A stretch of DNA of 64,000 nucleotides from Chryseobacterium scophthalmum. Its GTDB lineage: Bacteria; Bacteroidota; Bacteroidia; Flavobacteriales; Weeksellaceae. Positions within the stretch are counted from its first letter, which is position 1. Every line of letters starts with the position of its first letter. Where the stretch lies: assembly GCF_900143185.1 (NCBI RefSeq), contig NZ_FSRQ01000004.1, positions 1 to 64,000 of the forward strand, written 5' to 3'. Positions 1 through 10,299 of this stretch are shown piece by piece. Made by a program: the position numbers and the translations under genes. The notes under the pieces are model-generated. The model saw only the letters and a program-made list of their open reading frames with translations, searched no databases and had not been told where the DNA came from.

Positions 1-71
1 ATTCCGAACACAGAAGTTAAGCCCTCTAGCGCCGATGGTACTGCGAAAGCGGGAGAGTAGGTCGCCGCCAG
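1..71 (+). rRNA. rrf: 5S ribosomal RNA, 3' part
   Basis: The first 71 bases carry the conserved 3' half of bacterial 5S rRNA, including CCGAACACAGAAGTTAAGC near the start and GGGAGAGTAGGTCGCCGCCA before the end. The 5' part lies outside the window, so the window starts at the tail of an rRNA operon. A strong terminator follows directly. Confidence 0.95.
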
Positions 72-79
72 TTTTTTTT

Positions 80-116
80 AAAGTCTCATAGATTTATTTC
101 TATGAGACTTTTTTTT
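80..116 (+). terminator. rRNA operon terminator
   Basis: A perfect 12-bp stem AAGTCTCATAGA (81-92) pairs with TCTATGAGACTT (99-110) and is followed by a run of T. It sits just after the 5S rRNA and most likely ends the rRNA operon. Confidence 0.9.
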
Positions 117-225
117 GTTATAAACTCAGAAAATCAACAATATAGATCAATGATAATTGATAAATGATCATTGATCACTAATAAACAATAGGTAATGAAT
201 AATAAATAATAGATAATAAGGAATT

Positions 226-280
226 TTGCCTATTGCCTATTGCCTATTGCCTATTGCCTATTGCCTATTGCCTATTGCTA
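226..280. repeat. Heptamer tandem repeat TTGCCTA x7
   Basis: Seven exact copies of TTGCCTA run from 226 to 274, followed by a decayed copy. The bases just before (ATAGGTAATGAATAATAAATAATAGATAATAAG region) are degenerate heptamers of the opposite sense, so the block could fold back on itself. It lies in the gene-poor stretch between the 5S rRNA and dusB. Other 7-bp-period repeats occur elsewhere in the window. Confidence 0.9.
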
Positions 281-430
281 ATGGTTTAGGTTCGCTCCGG
301 AGGAGCGATACGTATTAATTCTAGAATTGTAATAAGTAAAGAGATTAAAGTTGATAGAATAAACAAACTAAAGCTGAATAAATTTATTTGTCTCAATTAA
401 ACGAAAACTAATATTGAATGACTACAATTC
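281..430. other. Intergenic stretch with short palindromes
   Basis: No credible gene is seen. A compact hairpin CGCTCC-GGAGGAGCG lies near 293-308. CTAGAATTGTA at 321-331 and TACAATTCTAG at 423-433 form a perfect 11-bp inverted pair about 90 bp apart, flanking A+T-rich sequence, and the second arm abuts the interspersed repeat that follows. Confidence 0.5.
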
Positions 431-541
431 TAGCCCGGATAGAAGCGATTACCCCGCAACATGAGATGGAGAGTTGGAGGAATTTAGAGATGGAGAAACA
501 ATGGCGTGAGGAGTAATAGTGGATAGCCGGAAATAGCTCCT
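431..541 (-). repeat. Flavobacterial interspersed repeat, copy 1
   Basis: Begins TAGCCCGGATAGAAGCG and ends GTGGATAGCCGGAAATAGCTCC. The same element in the opposite orientation is at 36384-36475, where it reads GGAGCT...CCCGCTTTCCACTATATC...CGGGGCTAGG. Conserved ends with a variable centre resemble a REP-like element common between flavobacterial genes (recalled, not searched). Confidence 0.65.
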
Positions 542-620
542 GAAAATTATAGTTATTATGCTCAATGTTGTTTAATTATATTAAATATATTTAAGAATCA
601 CCATAATAGATATTATTAAA

Positions 621-650
621 TTGTTTAAAGTTTAGAAATTCGTAAATTTG
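621..650 (+). promoter_or_regulatory. dusB promoter, Bacteroidota type
   Basis: TTG at 621-623, a 19-base spacer and TAAATTTG at 643-650 match the Bacteroidota housekeeping promoter consensus. The start codon follows the -7 box by only four bases, so transcription should begin at or very near the ATG. Confidence 0.7.
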
Positions 651-654
651 CACC

Positions 655-1653
655 ATGATTAAAATTGGCAATATAGAACTGCCGGAATTTCCGCTTTTGT
701 TGGCTCCGATGGAAGATGTGAGTGACCCTCCATACAGACGTTTATGCAAATTGCATGGAGCAGATTTGATGTATTCGGAGTTTATTTCTTCTGAAGGCTT
801 AATTCGTGATGCGATGAAGAGCAGAAAAAAGCTGGATATTTTCGATTATGAAAGACCGGTTGGAATTCAGATTTTTGGTGGTGATGAAGAGGCAATGGCG
901 ATGTCTGCAAGAATTGTAGAAACTGTAAATCCTGATTTGGTAGATATTAATTTCGGATGTCCTGTAAAAAAAGTGGTTTGTAAAGGAGCCGGTGCAGGTG
1001 TTTTGAAGGATGTTGACATGATGGTTCGTTTAACGAAAGCGGTAGTGAGTTCTACAAGTCTTCCAGTAACGGTGAAAACCCGTCTGGGATGGGACAGCAA
1101 TTCTATCAATATTGATGAAGTTGCCGAACGTCTTCAGGAAACAGGAATCAAAGCTTTAACCATCCATGCGAGAACGCGTGGACAAATGTATAAAGGTGAA
1201 GCAGATTGGGAACATATTTCCAGAATTAAGCAAAATCCTAATATTGAGATTCCTATTTTCGGTAACGGAGATATAGATTCTCCCGAAAAAGCTTTAGAAT
1301 ATAAAAATAAATATGCGTGTGACGGTATTATGATCGGTCGTGCTGCAATTGGATATCCGTGGATTTTTAATGAAATAAAGCATTTCTTTAAAACAGGTGA
1401 AAACTTGGCTGCTCCAACTATTTCAGACAGATTATTAGCCGTTCGTCAACATGCTGAATGGAGTGCTGAATGGAAAGGTGAAAAGTTGGGATTAATTGAA
1501 ATGAGACAACATTATAGCAATTATTTCCGTGGAATTCCACATTTTAAAGATTTCAGAAGAAAATTCTTAGAAGTATATACTTTGGAAGAAATGGATGCTG
1601 TTATTCATGAAACTCAGGAGTTTTACGAAGAATATCAAGCTCAACAGGCATAA
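655..1653 (+). CDS. dusB: tRNA-dihydrouridine synthase
   Basis: 332-residue FMN-dependent enzyme that reduces uridine to dihydrouridine in the tRNA D-loop. The TIM-barrel fold shows in APMEDVSDPPYR at the N-terminus, the catalytic cysteine in NFGCPVKKV (Cys102), LPVTVKTRLGW, TIHARTR, and the flavin-phosphate motif GNGDI with DGIMIGRAAIGYPW. Length is typical for DusB. The start codon is chosen from the promoter immediately upstream and the conserved N-terminal strand. The gene stands alone and ends in a terminator. Which Dus subtype (B or another) is not certain. Confidence 0.93.
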   Translation: MIKIGNIELPEFPLLLAPMEDVSDPPYRRLCKLHGADLMYSEFISSEGLIRDAMKSRKKLDIFDYERPVGIQIFGGDEEAMAMSARIVETVNPDLVDINFGCPVKKVVCKGAGAGVLKDVDMMVRLTKAVVSSTSLPVTVKTRLGWDSNSINIDEVAERLQETGIKALTIHARTRGQMYKGEADWEHISRIKQNPNIEIPIFGNGDIDSPEKALEYKNKYACDGIMIGRAAIGYPWIFNEIKHFFKTGENLAAPTISDRLLAVRQHAEWSAEWKGEKLGLIEMRQHYSNYFRGIPHFKDFRRKFLEVYTLEEMDAVIHETQEFYEEYQAQQA

Positions 1654-1657
1654 AATT

Positions 1658-1690
1658 AAAACCCATCAGATTTTGATGGGTTTTGTTATT
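1658..1690 (+). terminator. Terminator after dusB
   Basis: AAAACCCATCA pairs with TGATGGGTTTT (11 bp), followed by a T-rich tail. It lies between the convergent genes dusB and deoC and could serve both strands. Confidence 0.85.
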
Positions 1691-1709
1691 TTTTAAAGTT
1701 TTGTTTGAA

Positions 1710-2459
1710 TTAATATCCTCCTTCTGAAGAAGAATCATTTTTTATAAGAGCCAATGCAGAAGAAGTTCCAATCCTTTTAACGCCTAGTTTAATCATCTTT
1801 TCTGCATCTTCTGGAGTTCTTACCCCACCTGCTGCTTTTACGGGAAGTTTACCCGCATTATCAAGCATTATTTTGATTCCTTCGAAGGTTGCTCCGTTTG
1901 GTTTTCCGTTTTCTGTTTGATAAAAACCTGTTGAAGATTTAACGAAAATATTTTCTAAATCTTTTTCATTAAAATTCTCTTCTGCCCAAGTTGAAATATT
2001 ATTGGTAAGGTCTGCAATTTTTGCATCTGTCAAAGCTGCAATTTCAATAATCCATTTTGCAATTTTTTGATTCTGAATGCATAGTTGCGTGCATCTTAAA
2101 AATTCGTCTTTTACAAGCTCTAAATTTCCATTAAGATAAGCTTCGTAATTAATTACAAAATCCAATTCATCTGCTCCGTCATTGATCGCCTTGGTTGCTT
2201 GAGCCAGCTTTTCATCAAGAGAATATGTTCCTTCATGAAAACCAATTACCGTTCCTACAATTACATTAGATTTCTTTTCATTTAAAAAACTTTTAATTTC
2301 AGCAACATAATCAGGACGAATCATTACGGCAAAAATGTGATAATCTATTGCTTCCTGAGCCAAATCTTTCACAATCTGCAATGTTTCTTCCTCAGAAATT
2401 CCTGATTGCTGTGGAGTTTTTAAATAAGTTGAATCTAAATATTGAGCAATGTTCATCAT
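1710..2459 (-). CDS. deoC: Deoxyribose-phosphate aldolase
   Basis: 249-residue class I aldolase that cleaves 2-deoxyribose 5-phosphate to glyceraldehyde 3-phosphate and acetaldehyde during deoxynucleoside salvage. The Schiff-base lysine lies in VKSSTG (Lys174) and the second active-site lysine in VKAAGGVRT (Lys208); GTVIGFHEG and DGADELDFVIN are family motifs. The protein ends in tyrosine, as E. coli DeoC does, where the C-terminal Tyr takes part in catalysis. It starts two bases after the end of the upstream lrp-type gene, so the two form an operon and the regulator may act on it. Confidence 0.95.
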   Translation of the reverse strand: MMNIAQYLDSTYLKTPQQSGISEEETLQIVKDLAQEAIDYHIFAVMIRPDYVAEIKSFLNEKKSNVIVGTVIGFHEGTYSLDEKLAQATKAINDGADELDFVINYEAYLNGNLELVKDEFLRCTQLCIQNQKIAKWIIEIAALTDAKIADLTNNISTWAEENFNEKDLENIFVKSSTGFYQTENGKPNGATFEGIKIMLDNAGKLPVKAAGGVRTPEDAEKMIKLGVKRIGTSSALALIKNDSSSEGGY

Positions 2460-2461
2460 AA

Positions 2462-2935
2462 TTATACTTTCAGTTGTCTGTAAATACCTTGTTCCAAAGA
2501 TATGAAAGTTTCGGTTCTTGTAACGCCTTTCAGCTTCTGAAGTTTGCTTAAAATCAGCATTAAATGATCATTGTCTTTGCATAAGACTTTCAGAAAAATA
2601 GTATAATTTCCTGTGGTGTAATGTGCTTCTACCACTTCATTTACTTCTTTCAAAGATTTTACAACCTCAGGATAGTGACTTGGCTGGTCAAGAAACATTC
2701 CGATGTATGATACTACTTTGTATCCTATTTTTCTTGGGTTCAAAAATGAGATAGAATTCTCTATAACTCCCGCTACCTCAAGCTTTTTAATTCTTTGATG
2801 CACGGCAGTGGTAGATATCCCTACTTGTTTAGATATATACGCCAAAGAACTTTTAGAATTGTCCATCAGCATATATATGATCTCTTTGTCTAGCTGATCC
2901 AATTGATAGCTCGTATTATCTTCTGTGTTTCTCAT
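2462..2935 (-). CDS. Lrp/AsnC family transcriptional regulator
   Basis: 157-residue regulator with an N-terminal helix-turn-helix (YQLDQLDKEIIYMLMDNSKS through ISTTAVHQRIKKLE, residues about 10-55) and a C-terminal RAM/AsnC ligand-binding domain (VVSYIGMFLD ... GNYTIFLKVLCKDNDHLMLIL). Family members form octamers that respond to amino acids. First gene of a two-gene unit with deoC, two bases apart. The coupling to a deoxynucleoside catabolic gene is seen here; the effector is unknown. Confidence 0.92.
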   Translation of the reverse strand: MRNTEDNTSYQLDQLDKEIIYMLMDNSKSSLAYISKQVGISTTAVHQRIKKLEVAGVIENSISFLNPRKIGYKVVSYIGMFLDQPSHYPEVVKSLKEVNEVVEAHYTTGNYTIFLKVLCKDNDHLMLILSKLQKLKGVTRTETFISLEQGIYRQLKV

Positions 2936-2958
2936 TTTTAATATTTTGTTACTTCAAT

Positions 2959-3900
2959 TCAATTTTTTTTGAAAGCTACTAAAACAGGAAAATGGTCGCT
3001 AAAGCCACCAAGATACCTTGTTCCTGCATATGTTCTGAAAGGTCTGCCTTCAAAACCTTTATTTCTAGTACTCATACTTTCAGGATTAAAAACCTTTGCC
3101 TCCTGAAAAGATAATGTTGCATCAGCTTTAAAAAAAGAATCTGATAGCATGATCTGGTCAAAAAGTAGTCCGGATTTGTAATGAAAAGTAGAATATTTCT
3201 TAGTTGAAAACAGCTTTTGAAAAGGGTTGTGTAAAACCCTGTTCTGTGTACTGTCATAAAGAATTTTTATTAAATTCTCATCGTCCGGGTTTTGATTAAA
3301 ATCTCCGCACAAAATGACATGTTCCTGATCTTTATTGATGATATTTAAAATCCTGTTGTGAATTTCATTCATAATAAAGTTTCTTTTGGGTTGATTAATG
3401 TCTTTTTCTCTCTTCGAAGGAAGGTGAGCTACAAAAACATTCATTATTTCCTCTTTGAATTTTACTTTTGCAAAGAGTACATCCCTTGTCGTGTCATAAT
3501 TATCGGGTCTGTTGTCTACGATTTCAAAAAAGAAAGTGATAGCTTCAGAATCTAAGATTTCAACTTTAGACTTGTCATATAAAAGAGCAACGTCTACTTT
3601 TCGCTCATCAAGGGAATTATAATGTACAATTCCGTATTGAGAGCTGAAAGGATCAAGTTTTACCAGATCTTCTAATACCTTTTTTCCGGAAACTTCACAA
3701 AGACCGATAAGGGCAGGTAAAATTCCGTTTTCTTCCTTCATTAAACGAAAAACATGAGCAATTTTTGAAAGCTTAGTTCTGTACTTTCTGTCGTCCCAGT
3801 TTCGTAATCCTGATCTTGTAGGATCGAGTTTATGAATCTGCGGCGGATCGGGCAAAAATAAATTTTCAACATTGTAAAAAGCAAAAAGCTCCATCAACAT
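2959..3900 (-). CDS. Endonuclease/exonuclease/phosphatase family protein
   Basis: 313-residue EEP-fold metal-dependent phosphoesterase. Conserved pieces in order: YNVENLF (N-terminus), GLCEV (metal-binding Glu), VAHLPSKR, CGDFNQNPDD (catalytic Asp/Asn) and GGFSDHFPVLV (catalytic Asp-His) at the C-terminus. No signal peptide, so probably cytoplasmic. Substrates in this fold range from DNA to phospholipids and cannot be named from sequence. MLMEL offers two adjacent starts; the second methionine is equally possible. Confidence 0.85.
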   Translation of the reverse strand: MLMELFAFYNVENLFLPDPPQIHKLDPTRSGLRNWDDRKYRTKLSKIAHVFRLMKEENGILPALIGLCEVSGKKVLEDLVKLDPFSSQYGIVHYNSLDERKVDVALLYDKSKVEILDSEAITFFFEIVDNRPDNYDTTRDVLFAKVKFKEEIMNVFVAHLPSKREKDINQPKRNFIMNEIHNRILNIINKDQEHVILCGDFNQNPDDENLIKILYDSTQNRVLHNPFQKLFSTKKYSTFHYKSGLLFDQIMLSDSFFKADATLSFQEAKVFNPESMSTRNKGFEGRPFRTYAGTRYLGGFSDHFPVLVAFKKN

Positions 3901-4184
3901 ATTTTTCTAAATTGTGACAAAATTTTAATCAAACTTATCATTAAATATATCAAGAATTTTGATGATTATAAAATCTTAAATCAAATTAATTTTTAAAATC
4001 TTAATATGTTATTACAATGATAAATAATGGGCAAATTTACAATATAAATTTCAAACAAACCCATGTATGATTCAATAAAAAATAATCCATTTAAAAGTGA
4101 TATAAATGGGGTGAAAAATGTAATGAAAGGTATTATAAATGTAAAATTTTCAGTAAAAACTATTTCTCACATAAGTTTTTTTAC

Positions 4185-4859
4185 TTATTCTAAAAGGTCG
4201 GGGCGCTTTTCTGTAGTGATTTTTACAGCTTGTTCGTGTCTCCATTCCTCTATTTTAGCGAAATTTCCACTTAAAAGTATTTTTGGAACTTCCAATCCTT
4301 TATAAGATTCAGGTCTTGTATAAATGGGAGGAGAAAGTAAATCGTCCTGAAAACTGTCTGTTAAAGCACTTTGTTCGTCATTCAAAACTCCGGGAACAAG
4401 ACGGATGATAGAATCTGCCAAAACACAAGCTGCCAATTCACCACCAGTCAAAACAAAATCTCCGATTGATATTTCTTTGGTAATATGCAAATCTCTTACA
4501 CGCTGATCGATTCCTTTGTAGTGACCGCACAAAAAGATCAGATTGTTTTTAATCGATAAAGTATTGGCGATTTTTTGGTTTAAAGTTTCTCCATCGGGCG
4601 TTAAATAAATGATTTCATCATATTCTCTCTGAGATTTAAGTTCAGAAATACATTTATCTATAGGCTCAATCATCATTACCATTCCAGCGCCACCACCGTA
4701 AGGTTCGTCGTCAATCTGGCGGTGTTTGTTGATTGACCAGTCTCTCAACTGATGAAAATGTACTTCTACAATACCTTTATCAACTGCTCTTTTCAAAATA
4801 GAAGTTTGAAACGGGCTTTCCATTAATTCTGGAAGCACGCTTATAATGTCAATTCTCAT
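4185..4859 (-). CDS. trmD: tRNA (guanine-37-N1)-methyltransferase
   Basis: 224-residue SPOUT methyltransferase that makes m1G37 next to the anticodon and prevents frameshifting. Diagnostic motifs: [25 protein letters not shown], and the knot segment [15 protein letters not shown]; the C-terminal [19 protein letters not shown] and W-rich tail also fit. It overlaps the upstream ndh gene by four bases (ATGA), which suggests translational coupling. The usual rimM-trmD-rplS context is absent here. Confidence 0.96.
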   Translation of the reverse strand: MRIDIISVLPELMESPFQTSILKRAVDKGIVEVHFHQLRDWSINKHRQIDDEPYGGGAGMVMMIEPIDKCISELKSQREYDEIIYLTPDGETLNQKIANTLSIKNNLIFLCGHYKGIDQRVRDLHITKEISIGDFVLTGGELAACVLADSIIRLVPGVLNDEQSALTDSFQDDLLSPPIYTRPESYKGLEVPKILLSGNFAKIEEWRHEQAVKITTEKRPDLLE

Positions 4860-6118
4860 TGCTGCGTATTATTTTTTTGAGATGGCGAAATAATCAGACG
4901 TAAGGAAGAATCTTTATTAAAATAGCTCCACATCCAATTAAAAAATATCGCCAGTTTATTTCGGACGCTCAAAATAAGCATTAAATGTAAGAACATCCAA
5001 AAATACCAGGCTAAAAATCCCTGAAATTTTATAAATGGTAAATCTACAACGGCTCTGTGTTTTCCGATGGTTGCTAATGAACCTTGGTCTTTATACTCAT
5101 ATTCAACCCATTCGTTCTTGTTTTTCCTCAGAAAGTTTTTGCCTAAATTTTTTGCCTGATTGATGGCAACATTCGCAACTTGAGGATGACCTTGAGGATA
5201 TTTCGGAGTTTCCATGTACGCAATATCTCCAACAGCATAAATGTTGTCGTAGCCTTTTACTTTATTAAAACGGTCGACGATATATCGATTTCTGACTAAA
5301 TTTTCTGAAGGAAAACCGTCAATGACGTTTCCTGTAACTCCTGCAGCCCAGATTACATTATTCGACGGGATTTCTTTGCCACTTTTCATGTAGACTTTAT
5401 TTCCGTCATAATCGGTTACGACTTCACCACTGAGGAAGTTTACTCCTAATTCTTTTAAATATTTTTCAGATTTTTCCTGAGCTTCAGGGCTCATTACGGC
5501 AAGTGGTTTTTCGGTAGAACTTACAAGAATAATTTGAAGGTGATCAAAATTCATGTAAGGATAATCTCGCGGAAGAATTTCTTTTTTCATTTCTGAAAAA
5601 GCGCCGGCTAATTCTACTCCGGTTGGCCCGCTTCCTACGATAACGATATTCCAGTTTCCATCGTCACTTCGGCTTTTTTCAAGAATCAGTTTTTCGAAAG
5701 TCATTAAAACATGATTTCTGATACTGATAGCTTCTTGTGTATTTTTCATCCCAAAAGCTTTACTTTCGAGATCTTTATTTCCGAAAAAATTGGTTTTACA
5801 ACCGGTGGCGATAATTAATTTGTCGTATGTGAATTCTGCTTCGTCTGTAATGACCTTATTATTGCCCGGATCAATAGATTTTACATCCGTTAAACGAAAT
5901 TGTGTATTTCTGGATTGCTGAAAGATTTTTCTGAAAGGAAAAGAAATATTGGAAGGCTCGATTCGTCCGCATGCAACCTGATAAAAAAGGGGTTGAAACA
6001 TGTGGTGATTTACTCTGTCGAGAACAATTACCTTTTTATTTTTATTGTTCAGCGTTTTTGCAAGCTGCAATCCCGCAAAACCTCCTCCAATGATGATAAC
6101 CTTTTCGCGTGTTTCCAT
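4856..6118 (-). CDS. ndh: Type II NADH dehydrogenase (NDH-2)
   Basis: 420-residue FAD enzyme passing electrons from NADH to the quinone pool without proton pumping. It has the FAD Rossmann motif [15 protein letters not shown] at the N-terminus, an NAD-binding motif [19 protein letters not shown] mid-protein, and [13 protein letters not shown]-terminal hydrophobic amphipathic stretch ([18 protein letters not shown]) fits membrane attachment. I chose the ATG at 6118 over an in-frame TTG three codons upstream because that TTG lies inside the -7 promoter box. Confidence 0.92.
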   Translation of the reverse strand: METREKVIIIGGGFAGLQLAKTLNNKNKKVIVLDRVNHHMFQPLFYQVACGRIEPSNISFPFRKIFQQSRNTQFRLTDVKSIDPGNNKVITDEAEFTYDKLIIATGCKTNFFGNKDLESKAFGMKNTQEAISIRNHVLMTFEKLILEKSRSDDGNWNIVIVGSGPTGVELAGAFSEMKKEILPRDYPYMNFDHLQIILVSSTEKPLAVMSPEAQEKSEKYLKELGVNFLSGEVVTDYDGNKVYMKSGKEIPSNNVIWAAGVTGNVIDGFPSENLVRNRYIVDRFNKVKGYDNIYAVGDIAYMETPKYPQGHPQVANVAINQAKNLGKNFLRKNKNEWVEYEYKDQGSLATIGKHRAVVDLPFIKFQGFLAWYFWMFLHLMLILSVRNKLAIFFNWMWSYFNKDSSLRLIISPSQKNNTQQ

Positions 6119-6124
6119 AATACA

Positions 6125-6175
6125 CAAATTTACTTATTTTATTTAGTATTTTTAGGTCTTAAAAAGTTAGTTTTG
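6125..6175. promoter_or_regulatory. Divergent -7 boxes for ndh and the GH25 gene
   Basis: On the minus strand TAAATTTG (6125-6132) lies six bases before the ndh ATG. On the plus strand TAGTTTTG (6168-6175) lies nine bases before the GH25 ATG. Both fit TAnnTTTG; neither has a well-placed TTG at -33, so the promoters may be weak or activator-dependent. Confidence 0.5.
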
Positions 6176-6184
6176 CAAAACTTT

Positions 6185-7048
6185 ATGAGCCCTAAAAAGT
6201 ACACCAAAAAAACTGCCAAAAACATCCACAAATCAAGACGAAAGAATTATTTTTTGCGTCGGAAAATTGTATTGCTCATCTTGGTGATTGCACTTATCGG
6301 AACAGGTTTATATCTAAAGCAATCAATCAGTTACTATTATGCTTTATATTTTAATAAATTCGCTCATAAGAAGCTAAAAAACAGCGAATCTGAAACTCTA
6401 AGAATTCAGAAAATTATTTCAAATAATTTGGATAAAACTTATGGTTTTGACATTTCCCATTACCAAAATAAAGAAGATATAAAATGGGATAGCTTAAGCA
6501 TCGGGAATAAAACAATTCCGCTTGAATTTGTAGTGATGAGAGCAACAATGGGAAACCGAAATGCTGATAAAAATTTTGATGAATTTTGGTCTTCCGCAAA
6601 AGAGCATAACCTAATCCGTGGAGCGTATCATTTTTACAGAGCTGATGAAGATCCGGTAATCCAGGCAAACAATTTTTTGGATAATGTAAAGCTTGAAAGT
6701 GGGGATTTGCCGCCAGTTTTAGATATTGAAAAGATTCCAAAAAGTAAGTCGAAAGAAAAGTTGATTGAGGACTTAAAAATTTGGTGTAAAATTGTAGAAG
6801 AAACTTATGGTGAAAAACCTATTATTTACACCTATTATCATTATTACAAAGATTTTCTGAGAGGCGAATTTGATGGTTACCCGATCTGGCTTGCCAATTA
6901 CAACGATGTTCCCGAACCTTCCCCTGAAGATCAGTGGAATTTCTGGCAATTTACAGAAAACGGAATTGTGTACGGAATCAATTCTAAAATAGATTTAAAT
7001 ATTTACAATGGTGGAGTTTGGTCGTTGAAAAACTTAACCTTAGATTAA
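6185..7048 (+). CDS. GH25 lysozyme, membrane-anchored
   Basis: 287-residue protein with a very basic N-terminus and one membrane helix (about residues 28-46, IVLLILVIALIGTGLYL), then a glycoside hydrolase family 25 domain. Seen motifs: YGFDISHYQ (first catalytic acid), GAYHFYRADEDP, LPPVLDIE (catalytic Asp-Glu pair), IWLANYND and WNFWQFTENG. GH25 enzymes cut the MurNAc-GlcNAc bond of peptidoglycan. The extracytoplasmic domain suggests cell-wall turnover. An upstream in-frame extension overlaps ndh and is rejected; the ATG after the -7 box is used. Confidence 0.88.
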   Translation: MSPKKYTKKTAKNIHKSRRKNYFLRRKIVLLILVIALIGTGLYLKQSISYYYALYFNKFAHKKLKNSESETLRIQKIISNNLDKTYGFDISHYQNKEDIKWDSLSIGNKTIPLEFVVMRATMGNRNADKNFDEFWSSAKEHNLIRGAYHFYRADEDPVIQANNFLDNVKLESGDLPPVLDIEKIPKSKSKEKLIEDLKIWCKIVEETYGEKPIIYTYYHYYKDFLRGEFDGYPIWLANYNDVPEPSPEDQWNFWQFTENGIVYGINSKIDLNIYNGGVWSLKNLTLD

Positions 7049-7156
7049 TTAATCTTTTCTTAATTTTTGTTAATAATTCTTAAAAAATTATTCTATAAAA
7101 TCATTTTTGCGTTAAAAAATTACAGATATTTGTATTAACTAATACCTGAAAACTCG

Positions 7157-7181
7157 ACTGCCAATATCTTGGTAGTTGCTT
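7157..7181 (+). terminator. Possible terminator between the GH25 gene and the next gene
   Basis: ACTGCCAA pairs with TTGGTAGT (8 bp with one G-T) around a TATC loop, followed by a T-rich tail. Confidence 0.55.
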
Positions 7182-7222
7182 TTTCTGCTTTTTATAAAAC
7201 TAACCATAAAAACAAAGTAACC

Positions 7223-8722
7223 ATGAGAACAAAAATTTTATTGCTGTTTCTACTCGGATGTGTGGGAATGGTATCTGCGCAAAAAGAGACTCCCAAGCTT
7301 CATTATGATTTAAGTTTTGATAAAGATACCATTAGGGTGTCTGATTTATTAGCTAAAAAAAGTCAGATTATTCAAATAGATGTAACAGGGAAATATTTTT
7401 CAAATGGAATAAAACAAATAAAAATTTTAAAAAAACAAAATGAATTATCGGAGAATGAAGCTACTTTGAATTTTTCTCAAAAAGATATAAGTAGAATTAA
7501 AATAGATTCTTCAGATATAAAATTTAAAGAAAGTTTATATTTATCAATAAAACTAGATTCATTAAGAAAAACTGATAAAAAAATAGTTTATGGAATTGTT
7601 GGTTTAGGAAAATCTGGAGAAGAAATAAATAATAATACAGGTAATTTACAACAAATCGTAATAATTATTAAAAAAGCAAATGAAATAAAAAAAACAGAGA
7701 TTGATAATGCTAAAGATACTAATGTTTATATGTATTTTGGTGAAAATAAAGTGTTGAAGGAAGATATTTTTAAGAATAAAAATGATGAAGCATCTCAAAT
7801 TCTGAGAAGTGTCATCAATAATAAAGGTAAGGAGAGTTATTTTGGAGATATTATAGTTCCGAAACATAAAGAAGAATTTTATTTCTATAAATATATTGAA
7901 CGAAAAGACATTAAAAAAATTAAAGAAGAATTTAAAAAGGAGCAGCATAATTTTAATAAAAGTAAAGATAGTACCAATATTAAAGAGTTTTTGAAGACAA
8001 ATAAATTTATGGTTGAAAAAAAATATGACTGTGGAGATTATATATTGCAACCAAAATTAATGTATAAATTCAAAAAATTAGATGTCGAAATTAAAGATGG
8101 GTACTTTTGTGATATAAGAGTTTTTGTAGAGGATGATGAAGGAAATGAACATGTTTTTACAAATCAGATTGGGATAAGTGTTTTATTCTTTTCAAGTTTT
8201 GGTACGAGAAAGATGATGAATTATAAGAACTCTATAAGAAAAGTATCATACGATGCATATAAGGAGTACACTGATGAAAAAATGAAGTATTTATTCATTA
8301 GCTTATCTGATGTTATGAATTATAATTATAAAGTTGGGAACCATTACATTCCTCATGATATAGCTTTAGAGCTTCCTACAAAACCTGAAGAAAATCAAAC
8401 TGGAAATGCTGTTTATCAAATAAAACAAGAGACTTATTTAGAAAAAATATTAGAATTAAGGGCTTATACAGATTTTCTTACTCTTTTCGGAGATTCACAA
8501 AATGGTGTGGCACAAGTTGAAGGTCGAGCTAAATTTTACTTATTTCCTTATCCTTTCCGATTTTTAGGAAGTAAAAAAACTTTAGGACAGATTGAATATT
8601 TTCCAGCTGTTTCTCCTTCTGTAAATTATTCTCGTTTTGAAAAAGATTCACGGTATGTGCAGACAAAATTAGACAGTACCAATACAAATTATGTGGTAAA
8701 AAATGATATAGATTTAGTTTAA
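7223..8722 (+). CDS. Secreted protein of unknown function, N-terminal portion of a split gene
   Basis: 499-residue protein with a clear signal peptide (MRTKILLLFLLGCVGMVSAQ, cleavage after Ala-Gln likely). The rest is Lys/Asn-rich and matches no family I can name. A TTG-initiated extension is possible but the ATG matches the signal peptide. It ends at a TAA (8720-8722), and the same reading frame stays open immediately afterwards to 9199 with outer-membrane-like beta strands. The simplest reading is one gene interrupted by a nonsense mutation. Confidence 0.7.
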   Translation: MRTKILLLFLLGCVGMVSAQKETPKLHYDLSFDKDTIRVSDLLAKKSQIIQIDVTGKYFSNGIKQIKILKKQNELSENEATLNFSQKDISRIKIDSSDIKFKESLYLSIKLDSLRKTDKKIVYGIVGLGKSGEEINNNTGNLQQIVIIIKKANEIKKTEIDNAKDTNVYMYFGENKVLKEDIFKNKNDEASQILRSVINNKGKESYFGDIIVPKHKEEFYFYKYIERKDIKKIKEEFKKEQHNFNKSKDSTNIKEFLKTNKFMVEKKYDCGDYILQPKLMYKFKKLDVEIKDGYFCDIRVFVEDDEGNEHVFTNQIGISVLFFSSFGTRKMMNYKNSIRKVSYDAYKEYTDEKMKYLFISLSDVMNYNYKVGNHYIPHDIALELPTKPEENQTGNAVYQIKQETYLEKILELRAYTDFLTLFGDSQNGVAQVEGRAKFYLFPYPFRFLGSKKTLGQIEYFPAVSPSVNYSRFEKDSRYVQTKLDSTNTNYVVKNDIDLV

Positions 8723-8731
8723 AAACGATAT

Positions 8732-9199
8732 TTGGTTATGGGGTTGGATTTGGAAGTTTTAAAATGGCAGAACAAGAATGCCCCGGTAAGCCTTAGCTTG
8801 TATGGTTTACTAAACTACAATATTTCTGAAATGAATATTCATACTGTAAATGATACTATTACTAAAAGTGTTAAAGCAATGGGATTTGGTGGCGGTTTGC
8901 ATTTGTCTACAAAAAGGTTTAATAATTTCGGGTTTGATTACAAAGCAGAGTTTTCGTGGTATGATTTTCAGAATTTTAATACTTATCAAAGTGAAAAGAT
9001 TATGTTACCACCCATTATTCCTATTTTTAGAAATGAAGCGGAAGTTTTTTATCATCCGAATGGAAATCCGAATCAGGCGATATTTGCGCGTTTAATTACT
9101 TATAATTATTTAGGAAGTTCAAATAATCAGGCATTTTATCAGTTTCAATTTGGATATAAATTTGCGATTGGCAATCGAACTGCAAGCGGAAAAGATTAA
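8732..9199 (+). pseudogene. C-terminal continuation of the split secreted protein (beta-strand rich)
   Basis: 155 codons in the same frame as the preceding gene, separated only by one TAA and a few sense codons. The segment shows alternating hydrophobic/aromatic strands (LSLYGLLNYN, FGFDYKAEFSWYDF, AFYQFQFGYKFAIG), typical of an outer-membrane barrel end. No signal peptide and no promoter lie between the two parts, so independent expression is doubtful. The in-frame methionine could still be a genuine restart. Confidence 0.6.
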
Positions 9200-9205
9200 T
9201 GATAT

Positions 9206-9239
9206 AAAAAAAAACCTTCCATCCGGAAGGTTTTTTTTA
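9206..9239. terminator. Bidirectional terminator
   Basis: AAAAACCTTCC pairs with GGAAGGTTTTT around an ATCC loop, with A- and T-runs on the two sides. It lies between convergent genes (the split surface gene and gap). Confidence 0.9.
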
Positions 9240-9259
9240 TATCATAAAAGATTAATCAA

Positions 9260-10270
<1,011 letters not shown>

Positions 10271-10299
10271 TTACTTTTTTAAAAATTATATTAAATAGA

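Noticed and set aside
5900..6184. N-terminal extension of the GH25 lysozyme
   Set aside because: It overlaps ndh in antisense and lies upstream of the -7 box; the ATG at 6185 gives a sensible membrane-anchored protein.
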